Positions 45,571 to 55,000 of a DNA stretch of 64,000 nucleotides are shown in pieces (positions within the stretch are counted from its first letter, which is position 1; each line of letters starts with the position of its first letter). The translations under genes and the position numbers were made by a program. This stretch comes from Akkermansiaceae bacterium. GTDB taxonomy: Bacteria > Verrucomicrobiota > Verrucomicrobiia > Verrucomicrobiales > Akkermansiaceae. The notes beneath the pieces were generated by a model. It was not told where the DNA came from and ran no database searches. It was given only the letters and a program-made list of their open reading frames with translations. Location: NCBI GenBank assembly GCA_017798145.1, contig CP059069.1, positions 3,891,226 to 3,955,225 of the forward strand, in the 5' to 3' direction.

Positions 45571-46774
45571 GGGCAGGGATGATGGCCGGTGAATTCGAAA
45601 CCCTTGCCTTCAGGCGGGTCCCTAACAAAAGCGCCATTCCGAGGGCCAGCAGCCCGCTCACCGACAAGACCCCGGCATCGGGGAATTGCGGCGCAATCAT
45701 AAGGCTCAGCGCGCCCACCCCTGGCCCGACGAAGTTCCCGGCTCCCATCATCGCCTCATGGATGCCCCCCTGCTCGGCGCGCGCCTCGCCGACATCCATC
45801 GAGTAGAAAAGCGATGCGTAATACAGCGAGCCGACTGCGAGCCCGAACGCCACCTGCCCCAAGCCAAGCCAGAGCAAACCGTCGGCCGTCAGAACGGTGG
45901 CGAAGCCTGCGATCAGGAGAACATAGCCAGCCAGCAGCCACCGGAACCGATAATGCCAGCCTGGCCATCGCCACATCACCACGAAGGCAAGCAGCCGGGC
46001 GAAAAACCAGATCGAGCAGAAAAATCCGGCCATGGTGGTGCTCAGCCCCAATGTTCGGGCTAGCCCAGGTATCATGGCCAGCAAGGTGAACGCCGCGATG
46101 CAGGCGAAGGGGTTCGCGATCCAGGCCATCCGCTGGAAAGAGCGCGGGCAAAGGCACTTGCCGGCGGCAGGCAATCCTGGCTTTGGCTGGGGCTGGATCG
46201 GCTCCGTTGCGGGTGTTTTCCCAAGGCTCCGCGAGATCCCCCAGAGCACGGCGATCTGAAGGACATGGATGGCCGGGGGTAGCCAGAAGATGCTTCCGCT
46301 CCCGAGCTTTTCGAACAGGCCGCCGCCAAAGAAATATGACAAGGCCGAGCAGCTTGCCCAAACCACGCTGTACACCCCGACGAGATGCGCCCTGCCGGTT
46401 CCGCTCTCCCCCTCCGTCACAAGAGCCTCAAGCGCGGGCCATACCAGGAACTGCGAGGCCGTCCAGAAAACCAGCACGGCGAGCTGCACGGGGAGTTGCG
46501 GGAAGCACGCCCCCGCCGATAGGGCCAGGATCATTCCGAAGAGGCCGTATGACATTGTCCGCAGATAACCCCGGCATTGCGCGAATCTTCCGCCCTGCCA
46601 GGAAGCCAGGGCGATCACCAGTCCCATCAGGGCGGCGATCGCGAGGTTGCCCTTGTCCCCGAAGCCATGGCGGTCGCGGAATAGGAAAAAGACATAATTC
46701 CCGTAAAATCCGCAAGCCAACGACCCCAGCGCCTCGAAAACGAAAAGCGGGAGTTTCGAACGGGCGCGTCGCAT
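45560..46774 (-). CDS. MFS-type transporter
   Basis: The 404-residue protein has about 10-12 hydrophobic segments, including FEALGSLACGFYGNYVFFLF, LAVLVFWTASQFLVWPALEA and LGLGQVAFGLAVGSLYYASL. The overall layout is that of a major facilitator with a short central loop (about residues 195-215). It overlaps the regulator gene, so transporter and sensor are made together and probably concern the same sugar or oligosaccharide. Operator b begins 8 bp upstream of its start codon. Confidence 0.82.
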   Translation of the reverse strand: MRRARSKLPLFVFEALGSLACGFYGNYVFFLFRDRHGFGDKGNLAIAALMGLVIALASWQGGRFAQCRGYLRTMSYGLFGMILALSAGACFPQLPVQLAVLVFWTASQFLVWPALEALVTEGESGTGRAHLVGVYSVVWASCSALSYFFGGGLFEKLGSGSIFWLPPAIHVLQIAVLWGISRSLGKTPATEPIQPQPKPGLPAAGKCLCPRSFQRMAWIANPFACIAAFTLLAMIPGLARTLGLSTTMAGFFCSIWFFARLLAFVVMWRWPGWHYRFRWLLAGYVLLIAGFATVLTADGLLWLGLGQVAFGLAVGSLYYASLFYSMDVGEARAEQGGIHEAMMGAGNFVGPGVGALSLMIAPQFPDAGVLSVSGLLALGMALLLGTRLKARVSNSPAIIPAHEK

Positions 46775-46781
46775 GGTAGTT

Positions 46782-46821
46782 GCAAAAGTTCAGGAAAATG
46801 ACGCAAAAGTCCAATGACTTG
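46782..46821 (+). promoter_or_regulatory. Operator b between divergent MFS and cassette operons
   Basis: The half-sites are AAAGTTCAGGA and AAAGTCCAATGA, 21 bp apart, followed by GACTTGTTG (candidate -35 TTGTTG). About 36 of 40 positions match operator c. It lies 158 bp upstream of the exported-protein gene at 46980 and only 8 bp from the MFS start on the other strand, so it could control both directions. A further AAAAGTCCAA half-site occurs near 46928. Confidence 0.75.
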
Positions 46822-46979
46822 TTGCATCATGTGTGTAGATTGGTAAACAAGACAAAGAGAAAGCCGTTTCCTAAAACCCAACCGGAGCGCAACCTCATAC
46901 GCCTCAACGGCTCCCTACCGGAAGGCAAAAGTCCAACATGTCCCATCGAGTTGGGCCACATTCCTGCCCCGATATACCC

Positions 46980-47735
46980 ATGAAAAACCCACTGGAATCT
47001 CCCGTCTTACGGCTTGCCCGCTTATTTCAGCGGACGCCCTGGCCCCGTGTTTTTCCGCGGGCCGCCATGGCCTTGCCCGCATTCCTGTTTGCCGCGCTCC
47101 CGGCGATTCATGCCGCAGGCGATGGCAAGGAGCCGGTGGTTTCCATTTATTGCGCGGCCTATGCCGACGGGTTGAAATCGGTCTTCGTGAAAAGCGCGGA
47201 AGACCGGTATCACGGCGTAAGCCTGTCCACGGCCAATATCGTTGAGACAGCGGATCCGCTCATCGAGGACGGCAGCATCCTGCTTTACGGCCCGGCCGGA
47301 GAGGATGGGAAGCATCCTGTGGTGGCCAAGGCCGAGATCGGCGGCATCCGGCAGCCGTTGCTGGTCTTGCATCCGGCCGGTAAGGACGGGCAAACGGCCT
47401 ACGATTCGAAGGCGGTTGAGATGGCTTCCGGCGTATTTCCCCTGGGCGGCTACAGCTTGGTAAACCTTTCCCCCACACCCGTCCGGATCATTCACGGGGA
47501 GGTGGTGATCGAACTGGACAGCACAGACTGCCGGGTCTTCACACCAGCCCAGGCCGCCGGCCAGCCGCTTGCCGTACGGATGGATTACAAAGCGGGCGAA
47601 AGCTGGGTGCAGCTCTCCAGCGCGCCATGGGCTGTGAGAACTGACCGCCGCACGCTGGTTTGCTTCCTGCTCGATGCCGCCAGCAAGCGGATGAATGTGA
47701 AGAGCGTCCCCCTGAGGGGGGATCCCAGCCGCTGA
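46980..47735 (+). CDS. Exported protein of an unnamed family, paralogue of 51219-51917
   Basis: The 251-residue protein has an N-terminal arginine-rich leader and a hydrophobic segment (MALPAFLFAALPAIHAAG, residues 30-47). The mature part shares a line-up with the protein encoded at 51219-51917: SLSTANIVETADPL against QLSTANIVGPVAAV, FPLGGYSLVNLSPTPVR against FPLGVYRMINVSPYPIR, and RTDRRTLVCFLLD against RKDRRWLTCVYQD. I do not recognise the family. It is the first gene of a three-gene unit behind operator b; 42 bp separate it from the cassette-A-like gene. Confidence 0.8.
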   Translation: MKNPLESPVLRLARLFQRTPWPRVFPRAAMALPAFLFAALPAIHAAGDGKEPVVSIYCAAYADGLKSVFVKSAEDRYHGVSLSTANIVETADPLIEDGSILLYGPAGEDGKHPVVAKAEIGGIRQPLLVLHPAGKDGQTAYDSKAVEMASGVFPLGGYSLVNLSPTPVRIIHGEVVIELDSTDCRVFTPAQAAGQPLAVRMDYKAGESWVQLSSAPWAVRTDRRTLVCFLLDAASKRMNVKSVPLRGDPSR

Positions 47736-47777
47736 GAGCCGACGCCCCGCGTATCCGATCTGAAAACCCATCACCCT

Positions 47778-50700
47778 ATGACACCCTTCGATGTGAATCG
47801 TATCTCCAAGCGCCATGGCGGCTTCGCGCTGGTCGTGACACTGAGCCTGTTGATCCTGCTGACGGTGATTGCCGTCGGGCTGCTCAGCCTATCGAGCGTC
47901 ACCCTCCGCGCGTCATCGGCGGACCAGTTGAACCGGGAGGCCCGGCAAAACGCCCGCATGGCTCTCATGCTCGCCATTGGGGAATTGCAAGGCGCCACCG
48001 GGCCGGACCAGAGGGTGACAGCACCCGCGAGGATCCGCGGGGCGGACGTCGTCCAACCGCACCTCACCGGAGTCTGGCAGGGCTGGAAATGGGATGGCAC
48101 GGGCAATCCGGATTTCAAAGGGCGCAAATCATCCCAGTTCCTCCGCTGGCTGACCTCCTCGCGCGACCAAAGTCTCGTCACCGGCCTCGACTACGCCAAG
48201 AGCGCACCGCCCGGAGAGGTGGTCACTCTGGTGCGGGGAAAACGGGATCCTGCCGAAAATGACCGGGTGGATGCGCAGATCGTGCCCGTCACCACCGGAA
48301 ACAGTTTGAGCGGCGGCTTCGCTTGGGCGGTTTTCGATGAATCCACCAAACTGCCGATTTCGCTGCCCGAGCCTGCGGCGGGCACGGTCAGCGCCAGTCT
48401 GGAGCAGATGACCGCCGCGCCGCTTCCGGGATACTCGGCCGCCACCGAGCGGGATTGGAGCGTCCTCGAAGACCTCGCCGCGCAGCGTTCCAAGCTCGTC
48501 ACGGCCGATCAGTCCGGACTGACGGGGCTTGTGGCCGCTGACCGCGGTTTCCATGATCTCACCCCGCGCAGTGCCGGTGTCATCGCGGACGTGGCCAAGG
48601 GTGGTCTCGCCGTGGATTTGTCCCGGCTTTTCAGCGATCCGGGCGGCTTGCCGGCCGGCTACAGGGAACGCTTCCTTTACTCGGGGACTTCCACCCCGCT
48701 GGCGCCGCCGCCCGCCCGTTTCAACGGAGCCAATCCCTTCCCCAGTCCGGATCCCTCCTGGAGCCTGCTGCATTCCCACTACCGACTGTATGACAAGCTG
48801 ACAGGCGGCTTGAGCCCCACCATCGACACCACCACCCTTGAGCGGCCCGCGCCGGGAACCACCGGTGCGGCGGTCGGGAACCACCCGTTTTTCCAGACCC
48901 AGCAACTCGCCCCCGTCATCGCCAAGGCGCAGTTCGTGTTCAGCCTGAGCTTCGGTTGGCACATGGGCCTGCCCTCGTTCTCGAGACCTGGGAACTCGAA
49001 CTTGCCGGACAGCGATCCCAACAAGGATCTATACATCACCTGGCTGGTCGTCGATCCGGTCATCACGCTGTGGAATCCCTATAACGTGAAGCTTCGTTTC
49101 AGCGGCGGCCGCATCGACCTCTACCGCGTGCCCCTGATGTTCCGGCTCTACAAGAACGGCACGCTGATCAATTCCGAATACACCCATTTCGCCAACTGCT
49201 TCGTCAGCGACGGTTTCGGCAGCCGCGCGAACACCTTTTACCGTCTCAACCTTCTCCCTGAAAAAGGCTCCAGCGAGATCATCCTGGCTCCCGGCGAGCA
49301 TGTGGTTCTCAGCGCCTCGAACCACGTCAAGGTCTTCAACAACGAGTTCACCATCAAGGGTCTGGACCTTCGTCCCGGCTTCGAGCCGCCCGCCGGCAAT
49401 GCCAGCGGCGCCGAGGTGGGGGGCGTGTCGACCATGAATGTTTGCGTCTCTCCGAATGGCGCAAACAACGGCAGCATCTATGGCAAAACGGTGCGCTCGG
49501 TTCCGGTGAAACCGGGGGACAGCATCCAGATCGAAGTGAAACAAGGCCGCGCCGCCGTGGATACGCCGGCGGAGACCGGCGGCAAGGAAATCTCGGGTTT
49601 CCTCAAATACTACACCGGCTCGCCCTCGAGCCCGCGCCGCGTTGGCGGGATCGAGCTGGATTACGGCGACCAGGAGCCCGAATATCTCCCGCCGTTTTCA
49701 ATCAACGATCTGCCGTCGGTCGTTGTCAGCGGCGACATCCCGAAAAACGTTCCGGGAGATACCTACCAAGGCACCCGCCCGCCGCCGGCCGTCCGCTTCA
49801 AGGAACCCTTCCTCATCACCACGTTCCAGCTCAAGACCGAGCGCGATTCCAAGTTTCCCTCCCGCGGCTGGGTGCACAACTCTCCGGTGAACCTGTATGC
49901 CTCCGCAGGGCTCGACCAGAAGGAACCATGGGCCAATCATCAGTATGAGCTCCAGTGGGAGGCCATGACCGACTGGCCTCCAGCCAGCCCGACCATCGAG
50001 ATCAGCAACACCAACAATCGTGGTTATGGCGGCCCCGGGATCTATGCCCAGTCGGGGCTTGAATTCGCCACCCACAGCTCGGTTCCGCTCGCGCCCGCGC
50101 TCTCACTCGGCCAGCTATCCCATGCGCCTCTCAATGCCGGCGGCCAGCTTCCGCTGGTCTCCCGGATCGTGGCAAACTCGCTCGCTCCGCCCGTGCTCGA
50201 TCCCTCGGTGGTGCGCAGCGAGAGCGGCGGCCGCACCCTCTTGGACCACTCTTACCATGCGAACTCCGCCCTTTTCGACCAATGCTTCTTCTCCGGCCTT
50301 GCCGAACCCGGCGGCCCGCTCGACCGCAAGGCCACCGTCAGGGAGGCCATCACCGGGTTGTTTGAGGGAGGCGTCCCGCTCGCGAACCCTCGCTTCGTCC
50401 CGCACCGCGGCGCATCCGGTGTTGCGGAAATCTCCGATGCGCTCACCGCCCCGGACGGCTATCTCAAGACCGCTGCGCACCTGCTCATCGACTCGCCGCT
50501 CAACGTCAACAGCATGCGTGTCGATGTCTGGGAAGCTTTCCTCAACAGCACCTTTGGAGGTGAGGTTCCGCAAACCAAGGATGGCGTCCTGATCGCCACC
50601 CCCGGCGATGACTCCGCCTTCAGCCGCCACCTCCCAAGCAATGGGGGTTCCCTCGAATCTGCAAACGGCCCGCTTGAGCAGGATCTCGCAAAGTGGAATG

Positions 50701-51206
50701 GCCACCGCCGCCTCAGCAAGCGGCAGATCCGCCAACTGGCCGAGGAAATCGTCTTGGAAATCCAGGAACGCGGTCCTTTCCAATCCATCGCGGAGTTCGT
50801 CAACCGCCATCCCGGGGCGGGAGCGCATGGCAAGGCCGGAGCCTTGCAGGCGGCGCTCGACCGTACCGATATCAACGAGCTTGCCCTCAGCGGTGCCACC
50901 AGAGTGGGCGATGGCACGACCGCCGACGGTGCGCCCGGTGTGATCTCCCAGGCGGATCTGCTCACCGCGATCGCTCCGGTCCTGACCGCCCGGGGTGATA
51001 CCTTCCGCATCCGTGCCTACGGTGAGGCGGGGCCGGCGAACGGACGCAAGGTCAAAGCTTGGTGCGAGGCTGTCGTCCAGCGTGTTCCCGACTATGTCGA
51101 CTCCGGGGATGATCCGTGGGTCGCCCCCACCAAGGCCATCAACACCCGCTTCGGCAGGCGCTACGAAATCGTAAGCTTCCGCTGGCTTTCGGAAGCCGAT
51201 ATTTGA
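47778..51206 (+). CDS. Verru_Chthon cassette protein A-like (PilX/GspK-like) protein
   Basis: The 1142-residue protein begins with a basic stretch and one membrane helix (FALVVTLSLLILLTVIAVGL, residues 17-36), then SSVTLRASSADQLN and ARQNARMALMLAIGELQGAT. This is the typical N-terminus of Verru_Chthon cassette protein A, a large verrucomicrobial family. Near the C-terminus LSKRQIRQLAEEIVLEIQER followed by GPFQSIAEFVNRH resembles the helix-hairpin/SAM-like element of GspK minor pseudopilins. The prepilin-like cassette partners B, C and D are not adjacent; instead two paralogous exported proteins flank it. A role in pilus- or secretion-type surface assembly is inference. Confidence 0.8.
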   Translation: MTPFDVNRISKRHGGFALVVTLSLLILLTVIAVGLLSLSSVTLRASSADQLNREARQNARMALMLAIGELQGATGPDQRVTAPARIRGADVVQPHLTGVWQGWKWDGTGNPDFKGRKSSQFLRWLTSSRDQSLVTGLDYAKSAPPGEVVTLVRGKRDPAENDRVDAQIVPVTTGNSLSGGFAWAVFDESTKLPISLPEPAAGTVSASLEQMTAAPLPGYSAATERDWSVLEDLAAQRSKLVTADQSGLTGLVAADRGFHDLTPRSAGVIADVAKGGLAVDLSRLFSDPGGLPAGYRERFLYSGTSTPLAPPPARFNGANPFPSPDPSWSLLHSHYRLYDKLTGGLSPTIDTTTLERPAPGTTGAAVGNHPFFQTQQLAPVIAKAQFVFSLSFGWHMGLPSFSRPGNSNLPDSDPNKDLYITWLVVDPVITLWNPYNVKLRFSGGRIDLYRVPLMFRLYKNGTLINSEYTHFANCFVSDGFGSRANTFYRLNLLPEKGSSEIILAPGEHVVLSASNHVKVFNNEFTIKGLDLRPGFEPPAGNASGAEVGGVSTMNVCVSPNGANNGSIYGKTVRSVPVKPGDSIQIEVKQGRAAVDTPAETGGKEISGFLKYYTGSPSSPRRVGGIELDYGDQEPEYLPPFSINDLPSVVVSGDIPKNVPGDTYQGTRPPPAVRFKEPFLITTFQLKTERDSKFPSRGWVHNSPVNLYASAGLDQKEPWANHQYELQWEAMTDWPPASPTIEISNTNNRGYGGPGIYAQSGLEFATHSSVPLAPALSLGQLSHAPLNAGGQLPLVSRIVANSLAPPVLDPSVVRSESGGRTLLDHSYHANSALFDQCFFSGLAEPGGPLDRKATVREAITGLFEGGVPLANPRFVPHRGASGVAEISDALTAPDGYLKTAAHLLIDSPLNVNSMRVDVWEAFLNSTFGGEVPQTKDGVLIATPGDDSAFSRHLPSNGGSLESANGPLEQDLAKWNGHRRLSKRQIRQLAEEIVLEIQERGPFQSIAEFVNRHPGAGAHGKAGALQAALDRTDINELALSGATRVGDGTTADGAPGVISQADLLTAIAPVLTARGDTFRIRAYGEAGPANGRKVKAWCEAVVQRVPDYVDSGDDPWVAPTKAINTRFGRRYEIVSFRWLSEADI

Positions 51207-51218
51207 AACCCCGGATCC

Positions 51219-51917
51219 ATGAAACTCGCAATTCCCGCCATCATCCTTCTTCATGCCGCCTTGTCCGGTGCCGCCGAGCCTCTGCCCAAGATCGCGGCCT
51301 CGTTCTATGCGTTCGGCTACGCATCCGGACATGAGAAAGTCCAGATCATGACCGGGCCCGAGGCTTTCGAGGAGATCCAGCTCTCCACGGCAAACATCGT
51401 CGGACCGGTGGCTGCGGTGGCCGTCGATGGCTCGCTGCGCATCTGTGACAAGCCCCGGACCGTTGGGGGCAAGCTCATCCACCCGGTGCTTTCCGATGTC
51501 AGGATACCCCTTGGGATGAAACGGGTGCTCGTCATGCTGTTTCCCGCTCCCAAGGAAGCAAATCACGCGTACCGCAGCCTCGTGATCAACCATGACCTCA
51601 AGGATTTTCCGCTAGGGGTTTACCGCATGATCAATGTTTCCCCGTATCCCATCCGCGGTGCCATCGCCCGCGAATACATCACGGCCAAGCCAGGTGGCGT
51701 CGCCAACCTGGAGCCTGCCGGCCAACCCGGCGCGGTCGTTCCCGTGCGCTTCGAGTTTTTTGACCAAGGCCGTTGGAACCTGCTTACGGAAACCCGCTGC
51801 GCCATCCGCAAGGACAGGCGCTGGCTCACCTGCGTCTATCAGGATCCCGTCACCGGGCGGATGAACATCCGCAGCATCCCCGACCGCACCGCCGCGATCG
51901 CAGGCGTCAAGGAGTAG
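51219..51917 (+). CDS. Exported protein of an unnamed family, paralogue of 46980-47735
   Basis: The 232-residue protein has a signal peptide (MKLAIPAIILLHAALSGA). Its mature part shares the blocks QLSTANIVGPVAAV, FPLGVYRMINVSPYPIR and DRRWLTCVYQDPVTGRMNIR with the protein encoded at 46980-47735. It begins 12 bp after the cassette-A-like stop, so it is the third gene of the same operon. Operator c begins 18 bp after its stop. The function is unknown; a matched pair binding the large central protein is one possibility. Confidence 0.8.
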   Translation: MKLAIPAIILLHAALSGAAEPLPKIAASFYAFGYASGHEKVQIMTGPEAFEEIQLSTANIVGPVAAVAVDGSLRICDKPRTVGGKLIHPVLSDVRIPLGMKRVLVMLFPAPKEANHAYRSLVINHDLKDFPLGVYRMINVSPYPIRGAIAREYITAKPGGVANLEPAGQPGAVVPVRFEFFDQGRWNLLTETRCAIRKDRRWLTCVYQDPVTGRMNIRSIPDRTAAIAGVKE

Positions 51918-51934
51918 TGCGCCGCGCCGGAGCC

Positions 51935-51974
51935 GCAAAAGTCCATGAAAATGACGCGAAAGTGCAATGACTTG
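51935..51974 (+). promoter_or_regulatory. Operator c upstream of the phosphoesterase gene
   Basis: The half-sites AAAGTCCATGA (from 51938) and AAAGTGCAATGA (from 51959) are exactly 21 bp apart, followed by GACTTGTTG with a candidate -35 (TTGTTG). The ATG of the PhoD-like gene is 51 bp downstream. It is the best-matching reference copy: about 36 of 40 positions agree with both a and b. Confidence 0.78.
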
Positions 51975-52025
51975 TTGCCGCATGCCTGAGAGATTGGTCA
52001 GGATCAAATTCTTACCCAAAACCCA

Positions 52026-55000
52026 ATGCGCAAAACCAATCTCTTGATTGCTGCGGGCGTAGCATCCGGCATGGCCGGTGCGAAGCCCATCCCGATTCTC
52101 AATCCCTCCGGCGAGGTGAACCCGGGAACCAGCCCGACCGCCATTTCGAATCCCGCTGTCATCGGCTGGAACGGATCCGGATCCGGTGCGCAGGTGATCA
52201 AAAGCGACACCGATTTCGGCAACGGTGCCTGGCGGCTGAGCATCGAGGACAGCGTGGAGGCATGGCAGATGACCCCGCACGTCATCGCGGCGGGGGACGC
52301 CTTCTCGCTGCGCTTCGATGCTGCGATGTTTTCGGGCAACCTGCCGGGGGGCGGGAGCGGTTTCGTGCCGACCGGGACCCTCGTCGGCGGTGCGCTGCGC
52401 AACGGCGATTTCAACGATCCGGCGGTGACCGGCAACTCCTTCGCTGAACTGCCGGAATGGCAGAACCTGGGCGGCGCGCAGACGACCGAGGCATCGAAAA
52501 CCGATCTTGCTTTCGACGGCACCCGCAACGCCGTGATGTCCAACAACGGCACCCGTAAATTTGCCGTCGACACCGGTCACACGCTTGCGGCCGGTGAGAT
52601 CTTCCGGGTGGGCTTCGTGTGGCGCGATGCAAGCAACTGGGATGACGCCGCCGACACCGTGGCGGTCACGCTCTACACCACGGACAGCAACACCATCGAT
52701 GGCGCGAGGACGGTGCTGCAGACGCTCCAGTCCCCGGCCTCCACGCAGGACAGCACCTACGAGCAGGCCACTTTGACCTTCAATGCCGTCGCTGCGGCAG
52801 CCGCAGGCAAGCGGCTGTTCGCCTTCTTCGAGGGGATCGACGGCAATCCCGCGAATACCACCAACATCGGCTTCGCCCGCCTCGACAACTTCACGCTGGA
52901 ACGCGGCACCAATCAGAGCACCGTACCGGAGCGGCAGATCATCGCCGAGCTCTACGTCGATGACGGCGGCGCGCGGCTGCCGGTGGCCTCACGCACCTAC
53001 GATTTCAAGACACCGGTCGCCAAGGCATGGGATCATTACCACCTCGCCGTCCCGGCTGCGGCGCTCGACGCCCATGCGGGCAAAACCGTCGGCGTGAGGT
53101 TCCGCTCGAACGACCAAGGCATCGGAAACTTCCAGAGCTTCGACAACGTCAGGCTGGACGTATGGCCCACAGTGTCGCCCGACGGCTCGTTTTCCGACAA
53201 CTGGAACAGCACCCCCAATCAGACTTGGGCAGGCCCTGGATACTGGGCGAACCGGCTGCAGGACTGGGAGGTCAGCGGCAACCGCGTGCAATGCATCAAT
53301 GGTGCGCGCGAGCGCCTCACCCTCCACCGTCCCGGCACCTCGATCCGTGGAAACGGCGGGAATTTCACGCTCGGCGTGCGCACCGGGGTGAACACCGGCA
53401 CTTCCAGCGCAGGCTCCCGCGCCGGGTTCCTGCTCGGTGCCGCACCCAACGTCGATTGGCGCGGCGCACTGCTCGTCCACGACGGCATGGGCCGTGACTT
53501 CGGGCTGTTCCTCGGCATCACTGGAAACGGGAATCTCGTGATCGAGGATTACTCGACCGGTGCGGTCACCGCGCTGGCAACGTCAGCTGTCACCGGAGGA
53601 TTCGTCCAGAACACCCGCCTCAGCCTTGCCGCCACCTACAACCCGGCACCCGGCACCTACACGCTTGCCCTCACCGCGTTCAATTCGGGCGGCACCCAGA
53701 CCGGCACGGTCAGCTTCAGCGTCCCTTCCGACCGCGTGCTCGGCGCGTTCGGCCTGCTCAGCCATTTCGGAACCTCCGCGGCCACCCATTGGTTCGACGA
53801 TTTCTCCGGCACCGGCTCCGCCCTGAATCCCGAGCCCGACCGCCACCTCGCGATCATCGGCGCGATGCACACGCTCTCGAAGGGGAAACTGAAACTCACC
53901 GCCCAGCTCTCGCCGATCAGCCTCGCCTCCAGCCCGTCCGTCGCCCTCGACACCTGGAACGGGTCGGCGTGGAACCAGATCGCCACCGCTCCGGTGGACA
54001 ACACCGACAACCTTTCGTCCTACACCGCGACCTTTTCGATCACAGGATGGAACGACAAGGTGGACACCCCGTACCGCCTGCGGGTCAGCATCAACGGCAC
54101 CGACTACCCGTGGACCGGCACGATACGCCGGGATCCCGTGGAAAAGGAGAAAATCACCCTCGCCATGGTCACCTGCCAGCGGATCAACGACGGCAACCTC
54201 CAGAACAACGGCTTCGACTGGTCCCCGGTGATGTTGTGGCATCCCCACACCCAGTCCTACGGCCACATCGCCAAGCACAATCCCGACGTTCTGCTCGCCC
54301 ACGGCGACCAGATCTACGAGGGACAGCCGACCAACAAGGACAGCAACTCGGGTGCCACCAACCGCCAGCTCGACTACCTCTACAAGTGGAACCTTTGGGT
54401 GCTGCAGGCGCGCGAACTCACCCGCGACATCCCGACGGTCGCCATCCCCGATGACCATGACGTTTTCCAGGGAAACCTGTGGGGTGAGGGAGGGGTCACG
54501 ACCAACACCGAGGCCTTGGGCGGCTATGTCGAGCCCGCCTCATGGGTGAAAATGGTGGAGCGCACCCAGACCTCGAACCTCCCCGATCCGGATCCCTACA
54601 ATCCCGTCCAGCCAGCGCCGGCCGTCGCCCAAGGGATCAAGGTGTATTTCACCGGCATGACCTACGGCCGCCTGGGCTTCGCCATCCTTGAGGACAGGAA
54701 ATTCAAGACCGGCCCCAACAGCCCGCCGTCCGATCCCGCCCAGCAGCATATGCTCGGCGAGCGCCAGCACGACTTCCTCCGCGAATGGAACAAGGACTGG
54801 CGCGGGCAGGATCTGAAACTCGTCGTTTCGCAATCGCCGCTCGCGATGCTCAATACCCACGCCAGCGCCGGATATAATTTCCGTCTCACCGACAGGGACG
54901 CCCACGGTTGGCCCGTCCACCGCCGCAACGACGCATGGCGGCTTTTGCGCGCCTCGCGCATGTTCCAGCTCGCCGGGGACCAGCACGTCGCCACCCTCGC

